From: JAXDLK01 sp034666665
GTDB taxonomy: Bacteria; Desulfobacterota; Binatia; JACPRU01
Reading direction: 5' to 3'
NCBI GenBank assembly: GCA_034666665.1
Contig: JAXDLK010000094.1
Location: forward strand, 1 to 7,026
DNA: 7,026 nucleotides
Shown here: positions 1-5,524 of the stretch, in pieces
How positions within the stretch are numbered: the first letter of the stretch is position 1
Layout of the letters: the number at the start of each line of letters is the position of its first letter
Notes under the pieces: model-generated
The model's input: the letters and a program-made list of their open reading frames with translations, nothing else
Databases searched by the model: none
Told to the model about the DNA's origin: nothing
Made by a program: the position numbers and the translations under genes

Positions 1-112
1 GCATGCCGCGCGCCCACGCGAAGACGCGAAACCCCGCCTCCGCGAGGATCAGCGCCAGCACGATCCCGGCCATCGCAAGGAGTGCCGGCACGGCGAAGCG
101 GAGCGGCTTCAT
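1..112 (-). CDS. Partial membrane-anchored protein, N-terminus only (possible SGNH hydrolase)
   Basis: The minus strand reads in from ATG at 112 and leaves the window open after about 37 codons. The visible peptide begins MKPLRFAVPALLAMAGIV. It has a basic start, then a hydrophobic stretch of about 20 residues (positions 6-25), then LAEAGFRVFAW. A single N-terminal membrane segment ending in an L-E-x-x-x-R pattern is also how the complete SGNH hydrolase at 2862-3959 begins (LELGVRLV), so this may be a second member of that family. The catalytic part lies outside the window. The frame is open up to about 151, and an in-frame GTG at 136 is an alternative start. Neither start has a strong Shine-Dalgarno at ideal spacing. 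A TGGTATACG stretch (minus strand, about 130-122) could be an extended -10 element for an almost leaderless message starting at the ATG. It is divergent from the cytochrome operon. The reading frame is fairly sure; the family is an inference. Confidence 0.6.
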   Translation of the reverse strand, partial: MKPLRFAVPALLAMAGIVLALILAEAGFRVFAWARGM

Positions 113-157
113 GCGGCGCCCGTATACCAGCGTCACCGGATCACCGCTTCCTCACGT

Positions 158-185
158 TCGCCGCGGTGTTGAATCCGCGCGGCGA
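158..185. repeat. 8-bp inverted repeat upstream of the cytochrome operon
   Basis: TCGCCGCG (158-165) and CGCGGCGA (178-185) are perfect inverted arms around a 12-base loop. They sit in the divergent spacer, and the right arm ends 3 bases before the Shine-Dalgarno of the cytochrome gene. It could be an operator or an mRNA hairpin affecting ribosome access. In a GC-rich background an 8-bp match may also be chance. No known regulator site is recognised. Confidence 0.35.
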
Positions 186-202
186 CACGGAGGTGACCGA
201 AC

Positions 203-640
203 ATGCTCCGGCTGGGATCGATTCTCCTCCTCGCGATGATCGTCCTCCTGCTCGTACCGTTCGCCTCCTCGCGGGCGGGATCCGATGCCGGAGCGGTGGC
301 GCGCGGCAAGTACCTGGTCGAGGACGTCGCCCTGTGCCAGGACTGTCACACGCCGCGAACCGAAGATGGCGCACTCGACCGGGCGCGCTGGCTCCAGGGA
401 GGGCCGCACGGCTTCCGCCCTGCCGGGAACCGCAAGGCGGACGACTGGCGCGACGAGGCGCCGGCGATCGCGGGTCTTCCAGGGTGGCTGAAGGACGAGG
501 ACGCCATCCATTTTCTCACCCACGGCGTCCGTGCGGACGGCACGCCGCCGTTGCCGCCCATGAAGTCTTTTCACATGAAGCGCGAGGATGCGGTCGCCGT
601 AGTCGCATACCTCAGGTCGCTCGAGCCGGCGCGCAAGTGA
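203..640 (+). CDS. Exported monohaem class I cytochrome c
   Basis: This 145-residue protein is a small electron carrier outside the cytoplasmic membrane. It opens with a Sec-type signal or anchor (MLRLG then a hydrophobic stretch to about residue 20), with a plausible signal-peptidase site after SSRA (22-25). The haem-attachment motif CQDCH is at 45-49, preceded by ARGKYLV, as in alcohol-dehydrogenase-type cytochrome subunits. Met120 in PPMKSF is the probable axial ligand. The C-terminal EDAVAVVAYLRSL helix (128-140) is the usual last helix of the fold. One CxxCH means one haem. The start is supported by GGAGGTGA at 189-196, 6 bases before the ATG. Its stop is followed after one base by the next gene, so it probably leads a three-gene operon. 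Its partners are unknown; the neighbours suggest a redox role with split-barrel oxidoreductases. Family assignment is firm, substrate role is not. Confidence 0.93.
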   Translation: MLRLGSILLLAMIVLLLVPFASSRAGSDAGAVARGKYLVEDVALCQDCHTPRTEDGALDRARWLQGGPHGFRPAGNRKADDWRDEAPAIAGLPGWLKDEDAIHFLTHGVRADGTPPLPPMKSFHMKREDAVAVVAYLRSLEPARK

Positions 641-641
641 G

Positions 642-1154
642 GTGACGTCGTCCGAGCGCGCCAGGGCTCTCACCTGGATGCAACGGCTACAGCGCGCGCC
701 GCTGCCACTGTTCGAAGCCGGCCGACTTCACGGCCTCTTCGGCGTCCGCTGGATCCTGGTGGCGACGCGCGGACGGACGACCGGACGGCCGCAGCGCGTT
801 CTCCTCGACGTGCTCGGGCGCGACGCACGCGCCGAGACCTTCTACGTGCAACCGGCGCACGGTCGCGGCGCCGACTGGCTGCGGAATGCCGCGGCCGCGG
901 GCACGTTCGAGGCGCAGGTGGGTGGGCGACGCTTCCGCGCGCGCCTCCGCGACGCCTCCGGACCCGAGGGGGATGCGGCGCTGCTCGCGTTCGTGCGTCG
1001 ACACCCGTTGTATTCCCGGATCGTCGCAACGATCGTCGGCCGACGCGGAAGTCTCGGCGCGGCGGCGCTCGCCCGTTGGCTCGCCATCCGCTTCCCGGTC
1101 ATCGCCATCGAAGCGATCGCCGACGAAATCGATGGCGAATCCGCGGATGCTTGA
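642..1154 (+). CDS. DUF385 / F420H2-dependent quinone reductase-like protein
   Basis: This 170-residue protein starts at GTG one base after the cytochrome stop codon, so translation is probably coupled; no separate good Shine-Dalgarno is seen. The segment 42-55 (TRGRTTGRPQRVLL) matches the cofactor-binding signature of the DUF385 / deazaflavin-dependent nitroreductase family (T-x-G-R followed by R and a hydrophobic strand). It is followed by FYVQP and DWLRNAAAAGTFEAQVGG (78-95), corresponding to the family's W-x-x-N motif and next strand. Family members have the split-barrel fold and use reduced F420 to reduce quinones or nitro compounds. Length is slightly above the usual 130-150 residues because of a C-terminal extension with a hydrophobic stretch (about 139-160) that might touch the membrane. 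Being co-transcribed with a cytochrome c fits a role in electron transfer. F420 rather than FMN use is inferred from family. Confidence 0.85.
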   Translation: MTSSERARALTWMQRLQRAPLPLFEAGRLHGLFGVRWILVATRGRTTGRPQRVLLDVLGRDARAETFYVQPAHGRGADWLRNAAAAGTFEAQVGGRRFRARLRDASGPEGDAALLAFVRRHPLYSRIVATIVGRRGSLGAAALARWLAIRFPVIAIEAIADEIDGESADA

Positions 1155-1186
1155 AGCCGCCGGTCGACGAGACTAAGGGAGCGGAG

Positions 1187-1633
1187 ATGAGGCACGTCGC
1201 AGGGACCGTCGCCGTCGTTCTCCTCCTCCTGTGCGCTCCTTCGCGGGGCGCGATTCCCGCCGACGCGCGGAGTCGTCTCGAGGAATCGAAGTACGTGTAC
1301 GTGTCGAGCCAGCGCAAGGACGGGAAATTCGGGCGGCCTGCCGAGATCTGGTTCCTCTATCACCCGGGCGCCGTCTACGTCGCATCACCTCCGACGGCGT
1401 GGCGCGTGCGCCGTATCCGCGCCGGCCGCGCCCTGGCGAAGATCGCCGTCGGCGCGGCGGATGGGCCGTCGTTTCTCGCCACCGGCGCGGTGGTGAAGGA
1501 TGTGAAGATCCACCCGATCCTCTTCAGCACCTACGCGAAGAAGTACGGGGACGGCTGGGAGACCTACGCGGAGCGCTTCCGCACGGGGCTCACCGACGGC
1601 AGCCGAGTGCTGATCAAGTACACGCCCAAGTAG
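1187..1633 (+). CDS. Exported split-barrel (pyridoxamine-5'-phosphate-oxidase-like) protein
   Basis: This 148-residue protein is third in the cytochrome operon, 32 bases after the previous stop. The ATG at 1187 is chosen because GGGAGCGGAG lies directly before it and because the peptide then opens with a classic signal sequence: MRH, a hydrophobic core VAGTVAVVLLLLCA, and a likely cleavage region around PSRGAIPA (residues 18-25). The lipobox is not canonical because Leu precedes the Cys. The mature part has ESKYVYVSS, then GRPAEIWFLY, then AVYVASPPTAWRVRRI and the strand FLATGAVVKD. This order matches FMN/F420 split-barrel proteins: a beta strand with the sequence-specific x-P-x-x-W/F-F pattern, then a phosphate-binding segment. 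Most such proteins are cytosolic, so export is unusual. The ligand could be a flavin or haem, as in HugZ-type relatives, and cannot be decided here. Fold assignment is good, function unknown. Confidence 0.8.
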   Translation: MRHVAGTVAVVLLLLCAPSRGAIPADARSRLEESKYVYVSSQRKDGKFGRPAEIWFLYHPGAVYVASPPTAWRVRRIRAGRALAKIAVGAADGPSFLATGAVVKDVKIHPILFSTYAKKYGDGWETYAERFRTGLTDGSRVLIKYTPK

Positions 1634-1649
1634 CCCTCCGAAGTGGCCG

Positions 1650-2210
1650 TCACTCCGGCAGGCCCTCGATGTCTGCATCGAGCGGCACACCGAAGGAGTT
1701 CAGCGCCATCGACACCAGGTGGTACTGCCCGACGGTGAAGACGAGATCCATCAGCTGTCGGGTGTCGTAGCGCTCGGCGAGCGCGCTCCAGGTCGCATCG
1801 CTCACGAAGGCGTCGGTGTGAAGCTCGTCGGCGGCGCGTAGCAGCAGGCGGTCGAGCTCGCTCCATCCCGGTGCGTCGGGTCCCTTGGGGATGCGCCCGA
1901 TCTCCTCGTCGGTGAGGCCGGCGCGGCGGCCGATGCGCACGTGCTGGCCCCACTCGTACCCGGCGCGGCAGAGCCAGCCGACCCGGAGGATCAGCAGCTC
2001 CTTCTCCCGCATCGGCAGCGACGACTTGGCGAGCACGTGGTTCGCGAAGACCATCCACCGCTTGAGCAGCTTCGGGTGCTGCGCCAGGGTGGCGATCACG
2101 TTCGCCGGCGGCTGGCGGCCGCCTTCGGTCGCCCCCTCGCGGATCTTGTCGAGCTCACCGTCCCAAGCCTCCGCCGCGAGCGGCGGGATTCGCGGGCGAT
2201 CGAGCCTCAT
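1650..2210 (-). CDS. Carboxymuconolactone decarboxylase / AhpD-fold family protein
   Basis: This 186-residue helical protein has the CMD-family core at residues 66-105: LPMREKELLILRVGWLC, then GYEWGQHVRIGRRAGL and TDEEI. Glu71 and His90 fit the conserved Glu and His of the AhpD fold. The redox CxxC of true AhpD is missing; Gly83 and Glu86 occupy those positions and only Cys81 is nearby. It is therefore unlikely to be a thiol peroxidase, and it belongs to the large YEWGQH-type subfamily of uncertain reaction, often found near oxidoreductases. The C-terminal half (LMDLVFTVGQYHLVSMALNSF, residues 153-173) is the usual second helical pair. The start lies 3 bases after the stop of the upstream PPOX-type gene, with no strong Shine-Dalgarno of its own, so the two are probably translationally coupled. 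It converges on the exported split-barrel gene with 16 bases between the stops. Confidence 0.88.
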   Translation of the reverse strand: MRLDRPRIPPLAAEAWDGELDKIREGATEGGRQPPANVIATLAQHPKLLKRWMVFANHVLAKSSLPMREKELLILRVGWLCRAGYEWGQHVRIGRRAGLTDEEIGRIPKGPDAPGWSELDRLLLRAADELHTDAFVSDATWSALAERYDTRQLMDLVFTVGQYHLVSMALNSFGVPLDADIEGLPE

Positions 2211-2213
2211 GCC

Positions 2214-2759
2214 TCAGCCGATCTTCAGGTGATCGCCGTGTGACGACGTGCCGGACCCGCTCGACATCTTGGTACCGCGATCGTAGTAGCGCTTCGCCCA
2301 GATTCCGGAGTAGGGCTCGTCCTCTCCCGGCATCCGCCACGTGGTCACCTTCGACTTCACGAGATCGACGGCGATCAGCGCGCGCGGCTGGTCGATCGTC
2401 TCCGTGAGGTAGTAATCCGCGGACCCGTCGTCCACGTAGCGGCAGGCGATCCGTCGATAGAGATCGCGCCACGCATCATCCTCGCCGACTTCGTGAACCA
2501 GGTCGGCCGGGCCTTCGACGAGCACCTTGCGGTAGCGGTTCGCCTCCTCGTCCACCGTGATCGCCACGCGCGGATCGCGACGTAGATGGGCGAGAAACGC
2601 CGAGTGCTTCCTTGGCGTGATGAAGATCTTGCCCTGCTCGTAGGCGAACCACACGGGCACGACGGTGGGAGCGCCGTCCGGCCGGATCGTGGCGATGCGA
2701 GCGAGGTGACCGCGCTCGCGGAGGAACTCGTCGCGTTCGGAGTCGGTGAGCTTTGGCAT
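2214..2759 (-). CDS. PPOX-type F420/FMN split-barrel oxidoreductase
   Basis: This 181-residue protein shows the family pattern clearly. There is an N-terminal helix (LTDSERDEFLRERG), a strand HLARIATIRPDGAPTVVPVWF at 18-38, then KIFITPRKHSAFLAHLRRDPRVAITVD (44-70), where the basic residues after the third strand bind the cofactor phosphate, then a VLVEGPADLV strand (79-88). This is the arrangement of class F420-dependent pyridoxamine-phosphate-oxidase-like enzymes, which reduce or oxidise small organic substrates. FMN or haem are alternatives. An upstream in-frame ATG at 2807 exists, but GGGAGG lies 8 bases before the ATG at 2759, so that start is preferred. The long C-terminus (about 140-181), with polar GTKMSSGSGTSSHGDH, is an extension beyond the core. 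It lies downstream of the SGNH gene on the same strand and directly before the CMD-family gene, implying shared transcription. Confidence 0.87.
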   Translation of the reverse strand: MPKLTDSERDEFLRERGHLARIATIRPDGAPTVVPVWFAYEQGKIFITPRKHSAFLAHLRRDPRVAITVDEEANRYRKVLVEGPADLVHEVGEDDAWRDLYRRIACRYVDDGSADYYLTETIDQPRALIAVDLVKSKVTTWRMPGEDEPYSGIWAKRYYDRGTKMSSGSGTSSHGDHLKIG

Positions 2760-2767
2760 CGGCAGAA

Positions 2768-2773
2768 CCTCCC
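2768..2773 (-). promoter_or_regulatory. Ribosome binding site deciding the PPOX-type start
   Basis: The minus strand carries GGGAGG 8 bases before the ATG at 2759. It favours this start over the in-frame ATG at 2807, which would add 16 residues that do not look like the family's N-terminus. Confidence 0.7.
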
Positions 2774-2826
2774 GCAAATGGATTCGTTGCTCCGTGATCG
2801 ATGGCATCGAGCCCGCGAGAGTGCAA

Positions 2827-2850
2827 CCCGGTGGCCGGCGGCAGGCCGGG
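2827..2850 (-). terminator. GC-rich hairpin after the SGNH hydrolase gene (weak terminator candidate)
   Basis: Outer arms CCCGG (2827-2831) and CCGGG (2846-2850) and inner arms GCC (2834-2836) and GGC (2840-2842) can pair around a 3-base loop with a small internal bulge. It begins about 11 bases after the SGNH stop. No T tract follows on the minus strand (it reads TTGCAC), so efficient intrinsic termination is doubtful. It could instead attenuate transcription or protect the mRNA end between the SGNH and PPOX-type genes. Confidence 0.25.
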
Positions 2851-2861
2851 CCGATCGACGT

Positions 2862-3959
2862 CTACTTCGCCGGCGGTCCGGGGGCCGGCGGGAGCAGCCC
2901 GCGTTCCACGATCGTGTCGAAGATCGCCTCCGCGATCAGCCGGTGAAGCTGGGGGTTCGCATGCGGATCGCGGCGACTGAGCACCAGGCGATCCGCTTTC
3001 CGTCCGGTCTCCCGCAAGTACGCGAGGATCCGCTCGCGCGGGTCCACGGAGACGATTCCCTCCTCCGCAGCGAGGGCTTTCAGGGTACGCACCGACTCGG
3101 CGTCGGGCGGATCGGTGCCGACGAAGACCACGATCGCTGGAATCCGCCGTTCGCGGCTGACCGCCGCGAGCCTGCGGTAGGCCTGCTCCAAGTTCTTCCA
3201 GCCGAAGAGGGGCCAGAACCGTTCCGGGAAGCGCTCGCGCCCGAGCTCCCGCTCCGGCCGCCTCTGCTCCCCCGGGGCCATGATCGAGAGATCGAGCGGG
3301 CGGAGCCGCTCGCCGCGTGCGGTCGCGAGCCGCCGCCGGATCAGCTGGGCCAGGTACGATCGCCGGAGCGTCCAGAAGTCCGGGCGCCGCGCGAGGAAGT
3401 TCGGCAGGTGCATGTCGTTATCGATGAAGCTGATGATCACCAGGTCCGGATCGATCGCGTCCATACGGCGCTCGAGAGTGCGCACCTCCTGGACCGAGTT
3501 GTACCCCGGCACCGCGAGGTTCCAGGCCTCGAAGCGACGCCCCGGTCTTCGCTCGCGGAGCATCTCCTCGAGCACGGCGAGGAACGCTTCCCGACGATCG
3601 ACACCCCAGCCGAACATGTGCGAGTCGCCGAGGCCGACGATGCGTACCGTCCCCGGCGGCTTGTCGCCGCCGCGCTCGTCATCTCGCATGCCGAGCCGGT
3701 TCACCGAGACCTCGCGGCCGAGGAACGTACCGCGGACACCCGGGCGGAGCTCGTAGACGATGCGATCGTCGTCGCTCGGCCGCACGAGATCCGCGAGCGT
3801 GAGCCGCCTCGTCGCCGACGATGGCGGCCGATTCACGAGCGCGTCGAGGTAGTTCCGGTCGAACGCCGTGACCAGTCGAACGCCGAGCTCGAGCACCGCG
3901 AGCGCCACCGCGATCGCGGCGGCGGCGACGACCATCCGTGCGGCGAGTCTTCGCGGCAT
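2862..3959 (-). CDS. Membrane-anchored SGNH/GDSL hydrolase-fold protein
   Basis: This 365-residue protein has a basic N-terminus, one hydrophobic segment (about residues 9-31, VVAAAAIAVALAVLELGVRLV) and a large domain expected outside the cytoplasmic membrane. The SGNH blocks are visible in order. GDSHMFGWGV (111-120) carries the nucleophile Ser113. NLAVPGYNS (147-155) carries the Gly block. SFIDNDMH (177-184) is placed where the oxyanion Asn is expected (Asn181). SRRDPHANPQLH (328-339) holds the catalytic Asp331 and His333. These proteins act as esterases or, like AlgX/PatB and the SGNH part of OafA proteins, as O-acyltransferases on envelope glycans. GAAGGCGAG immediately precedes the ATG. 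It is the first gene of a minus-strand group with the PPOX-type and CMD-family genes, 102 bases upstream of the former. An acyltransferase-3 gene lies upstream on the same strand, a frequent SGNH partner. Substrate is unknown. Confidence 0.9.
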   Translation of the reverse strand: MPRRLAARMVVAAAAIAVALAVLELGVRLVTAFDRNYLDALVNRPPSSATRRLTLADLVRPSDDDRIVYELRPGVRGTFLGREVSVNRLGMRDDERGGDKPPGTVRIVGLGDSHMFGWGVDRREAFLAVLEEMLRERRPGRRFEAWNLAVPGYNSVQEVRTLERRMDAIDPDLVIISFIDNDMHLPNFLARRPDFWTLRRSYLAQLIRRRLATARGERLRPLDLSIMAPGEQRRPERELGRERFPERFWPLFGWKNLEQAYRRLAAVSRERRIPAIVVFVGTDPPDAESVRTLKALAAEEGIVSVDPRERILAYLRETGRKADRLVLSRRDPHANPQLHRLIAEAIFDTIVERGLLPPAPGPPAK

Positions 3960-3976
3960 CTCGCCTTCAGACGCGC

Positions 3977-4005
3977 TTGCCGACGCTCGCCGCAGAATCT
4001 ATCAA
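3977..4005 (+). promoter_or_regulatory. Possible sigma70-like promoter for the small gene at 4015
   Basis: TTGCCG (3977-3982) and TATCAA (4000-4005) are 17 bases apart, each matching 4 of 6 consensus positions. Transcription would start near 4012, only a few bases before the ATG at 4015, giving an almost leaderless message. That agrees with the lack of a Shine-Dalgarno there. The position in the 55-base divergent spacer is sensible, but such matches are weak evidence in an organism of unknown sigma factors. Confidence 0.3.
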
Positions 4006-4014
4006 CGGGTCGCG

Positions 4015-4272
4015 ATGGGTCTCTTCCGGGCTCGTCACCCGTACGTCCGCTTCCGCCGCGATCGGCGCGGACGAGTGATCGAGGTGGGTGGGGCGCTCTC
4101 GAAGGCGGAGCGAGCGAAGCTCCGGCGACTGCTCGCGCCTCTGCCGATCCATCAAGGCGAGATCTCCATCCACACCGACCGCCTCGGACGAACGCGACTG
4201 GTGTTCGCCAACATTCCCGACCGCTATCACCAGCCGGTGCGGAATCTCATCGGCAACCTCTCGCGCCTTTGA
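4015..4272 (+). CDS. Small protein resembling DUF3634
   Basis: This 85-residue predicted protein has no membrane segment. The peptide goes from MGLFRARHPYVRFRRDRRG through VIEVGGALSKAERAKLRRLL to GEISIHTDRLGRTRLVF and NIPDRYHQPVRNLIGNL. The order is: a strand ending in a G-x-V turn, an acidic/basic helix, a G-x-I strand, an R-L-x-F strand, then I-P-x-x-x-x-Q-x-x-R-N. It recalls the DUF3634 family of small proteins of unknown function; that match is from memory and moderate. Third codon positions are mostly G or C, as in neighbouring genes. The frame stays open upstream to 3868, but that part is antisense to the SGNH gene. No Shine-Dalgarno is visible before the ATG, though a possible promoter at 3977-4005 would make it nearly leaderless. 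Its last 46 bases overlap the end of the acyltransferase gene on the other strand. Confidence 0.65.
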   Translation: MGLFRARHPYVRFRRDRRGRVIEVGGALSKAERAKLRRLLAPLPIHQGEISIHTDRLGRTRLVFANIPDRYHQPVRNLIGNLSRL

Positions 4273-5432
4273 TCCTCGCCGCGGTTGCGATCGCGCTCTC
4301 CGTCTCGTTGCCGGACCTCCTTCGGTCCCCTGCCGATCCATCTTCCGAGAAAGGTCCTCTCGACCACTCGCTCGTGCGCCGCGATCCCGACCGCGATGCC
4401 GGCGAGCACCACCAGCGGGACTTCGACGGACGCGGGAGCCGACACGCGCGAGAGCGCCACGGCCGCAAGACCCACCGCCGGGAGATGGACCAGGTAGATG
4501 CAGAAGGACGCCCGGCCCAGTCGCTGGACGAGCTCCGAGTGGCGGCGGGGCGCGGAGAGTGCCGCGCCGAAGGCGGCGAAGCACGAGCTCCAGGCGTAGG
4601 CGGCAATGGATAGCGCCAGCGCGACCAGAGCCGCACCGGCGAGCGGCTCCTGCAGATGCCGGCGGAGGAGCGCGCCCATCGCGATCAGCGACAGAGCGGC
4701 GACCGACCCCGAGATCGCCTTCCATCGCGCCGCCCCCTCGGCCACGAGCGGGCTCCGGCGGAAGCACACGCCGGCCGCGAAAAATGCCGCATAGAACGCG
4801 AAGCGACCGGGGGCCGGCAGGAAGGAGTTCCGGAGCGTGATGGACGCCTGCGGATCTGCGGCGAGAACGGCGAGCGAGAAGACGACCGGAACGGCGAAGG
4901 GGAGAACCCCACGGCCGTGCGCGCGCAGCCGCTCGATCGTCCAGAAACACAGCGAATGGAGGATCAGGTACTCGAGGAACCAGAGGTGAGCCGGACCCCA
5001 GAGGTTTCGCTGGATGTCGTCCGGAAAATCGACGCGGAGAACGTCCCGGAGCACACACCGTCCCGACGAGATCCAACCGAGGGACCAGACGTAGAACGTG
5101 ACGGGCAAGAGCAGGATCATTCCGCCGAGGGACGGCACGAGGAGGCGCCGCCAACGATCCGCGAGGTACTCGTCGGCACCCGCAGCGTCGATCCGTGCGG
5201 CGGCGGCATAGCCGGCAATCGCGAAGAACACCGGCATCGAGAACCCCTGCAGCGCCCAGGCAATCCAGTCGCAGGCCGCATTCCGCGATCCATCGTGAAC
5301 GAGCCAGAGGAGATCCGGCATCGGCAGCGTGGTGTAGGCGATCGCCGCATGCAGCGTGACGACGGAGACCATGGCGCACACGCGGAGCGTCTCGATGCCG
5401 TCGTGTCTGCCACTCGACCGGCCGGCGATCAT
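4227..5432 (-). CDS. Acyltransferase-3 family integral membrane protein
   Basis: This 401-residue multi-pass membrane protein transfers acyl groups, typically acetyl or succinyl, to envelope sugars. It begins with GIETLRVCAMVSVVTLHAAIAY (12-33), the first membrane helix with the family's conserved Arg (Arg17) and His (His28). SMPVFFAIAGY (65-75) is the second signature. HLWFLEYLIL (149-158) resembles the H-x-W-F-L helix of OPGC/MdoC-like members. SFCIYLVHLPAV (309-320) is the usual late helix with a conserved His. About ten hydrophobic segments are visible. The ATG at 5432 is chosen because AGGA stands 6 bases before it and the family motif follows at once; the frame open to 5681 gives only low-complexity Arg/Gly sequence. 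The last 30 residues are a highly charged, probably cytoplasmic tail overlapping the small gene on the opposite strand. Donor and acceptor are unknown. The SGNH gene downstream on the same strand may act with it. Confidence 0.9.
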   Translation of the reverse strand: MIAGRSSGRHDGIETLRVCAMVSVVTLHAAIAYTTLPMPDLLWLVHDGSRNAACDWIAWALQGFSMPVFFAIAGYAAAARIDAAGADEYLADRWRRLLVPSLGGMILLLPVTFYVWSLGWISSGRCVLRDVLRVDFPDDIQRNLWGPAHLWFLEYLILHSLCFWTIERLRAHGRGVLPFAVPVVFSLAVLAADPQASITLRNSFLPAPGRFAFYAAFFAAGVCFRRSPLVAEGAARWKAISGSVAALSLIAMGALLRRHLQEPLAGAALVALALSIAAYAWSSCFAAFGAALSAPRRHSELVQRLGRASFCIYLVHLPAVGLAAVALSRVSAPASVEVPLVVLAGIAVGIAAHERVVERTFLGRWIGRGPKEVRQRDGERDRNRGEDQRRERLPMRFRTGW

Positions 5433-5483
5433 TCGCAGTCCTGAACACGGCCCGCGCGGTCGCACAAGGGCCGCTGCCAACCA

Positions 5484-5513
5484 CCCACCTCCGCCCCCCG
5501 TCCCTCGCCGCCC
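5484..5513 (-). promoter_or_regulatory. G-quadruplex-capable G-run cluster in the divergent spacer
   Basis: On the minus strand four G runs (3, 3, 6 and 3 bases; plus-strand C runs at 5511-5513, 5502-5504, 5494-5499 and 5484-5486) are separated by loops of 6, 2 and 7 bases. This meets the common G3+N1-7 rule. It sits in the 92-base region between the divergent acyltransferase and lipid-kinase starts, so it is in the possible leader or promoter of the former. Folding in the cell is untested. Confidence 0.4.
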
Positions 5514-5524
5514 TCCACCGCCGC

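Noticed and set aside
113..202. A sigma70 promoter for the cytochrome operon
   Set aside because: A TTGAAT-like -10 near 169-174 lacks any acceptable -35 at proper spacing, so no call is made.
1076..1186. Longer start for the exported split-barrel gene at 1076
   Set aside because: It would overlap the DUF385 gene and hide a clear signal peptide behind an Arg-rich segment. The ATG at 1187 has a good ribosome site.
1634..1649. Terminator between the convergent genes
   Set aside because: The 16-base spacer holds no convincing stem with a T tract on either strand.
2760..2807. Longer start for the PPOX-type gene at 2807
   Set aside because: The extra 16 residues contain the ribosome site GGGAGG used by the ATG at 2759 and do not resemble the family's N-terminus.
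2586..4613. A 675-codon plus-strand open frame
   Set aside because: It is antisense to the SGNH, PPOX-type and acyltransferase genes, is extremely rich in Arg, Pro, Glu and His, and shows no domain. Long antisense frames are expected at this GC content.
4273..5432. Possible frameshift or fusion in the acyltransferase
   Set aside because: Family motifs at residues 17-28, 65-75, 149-158 and 309-320 are all in one frame and in the usual order, so the gene looks intact.
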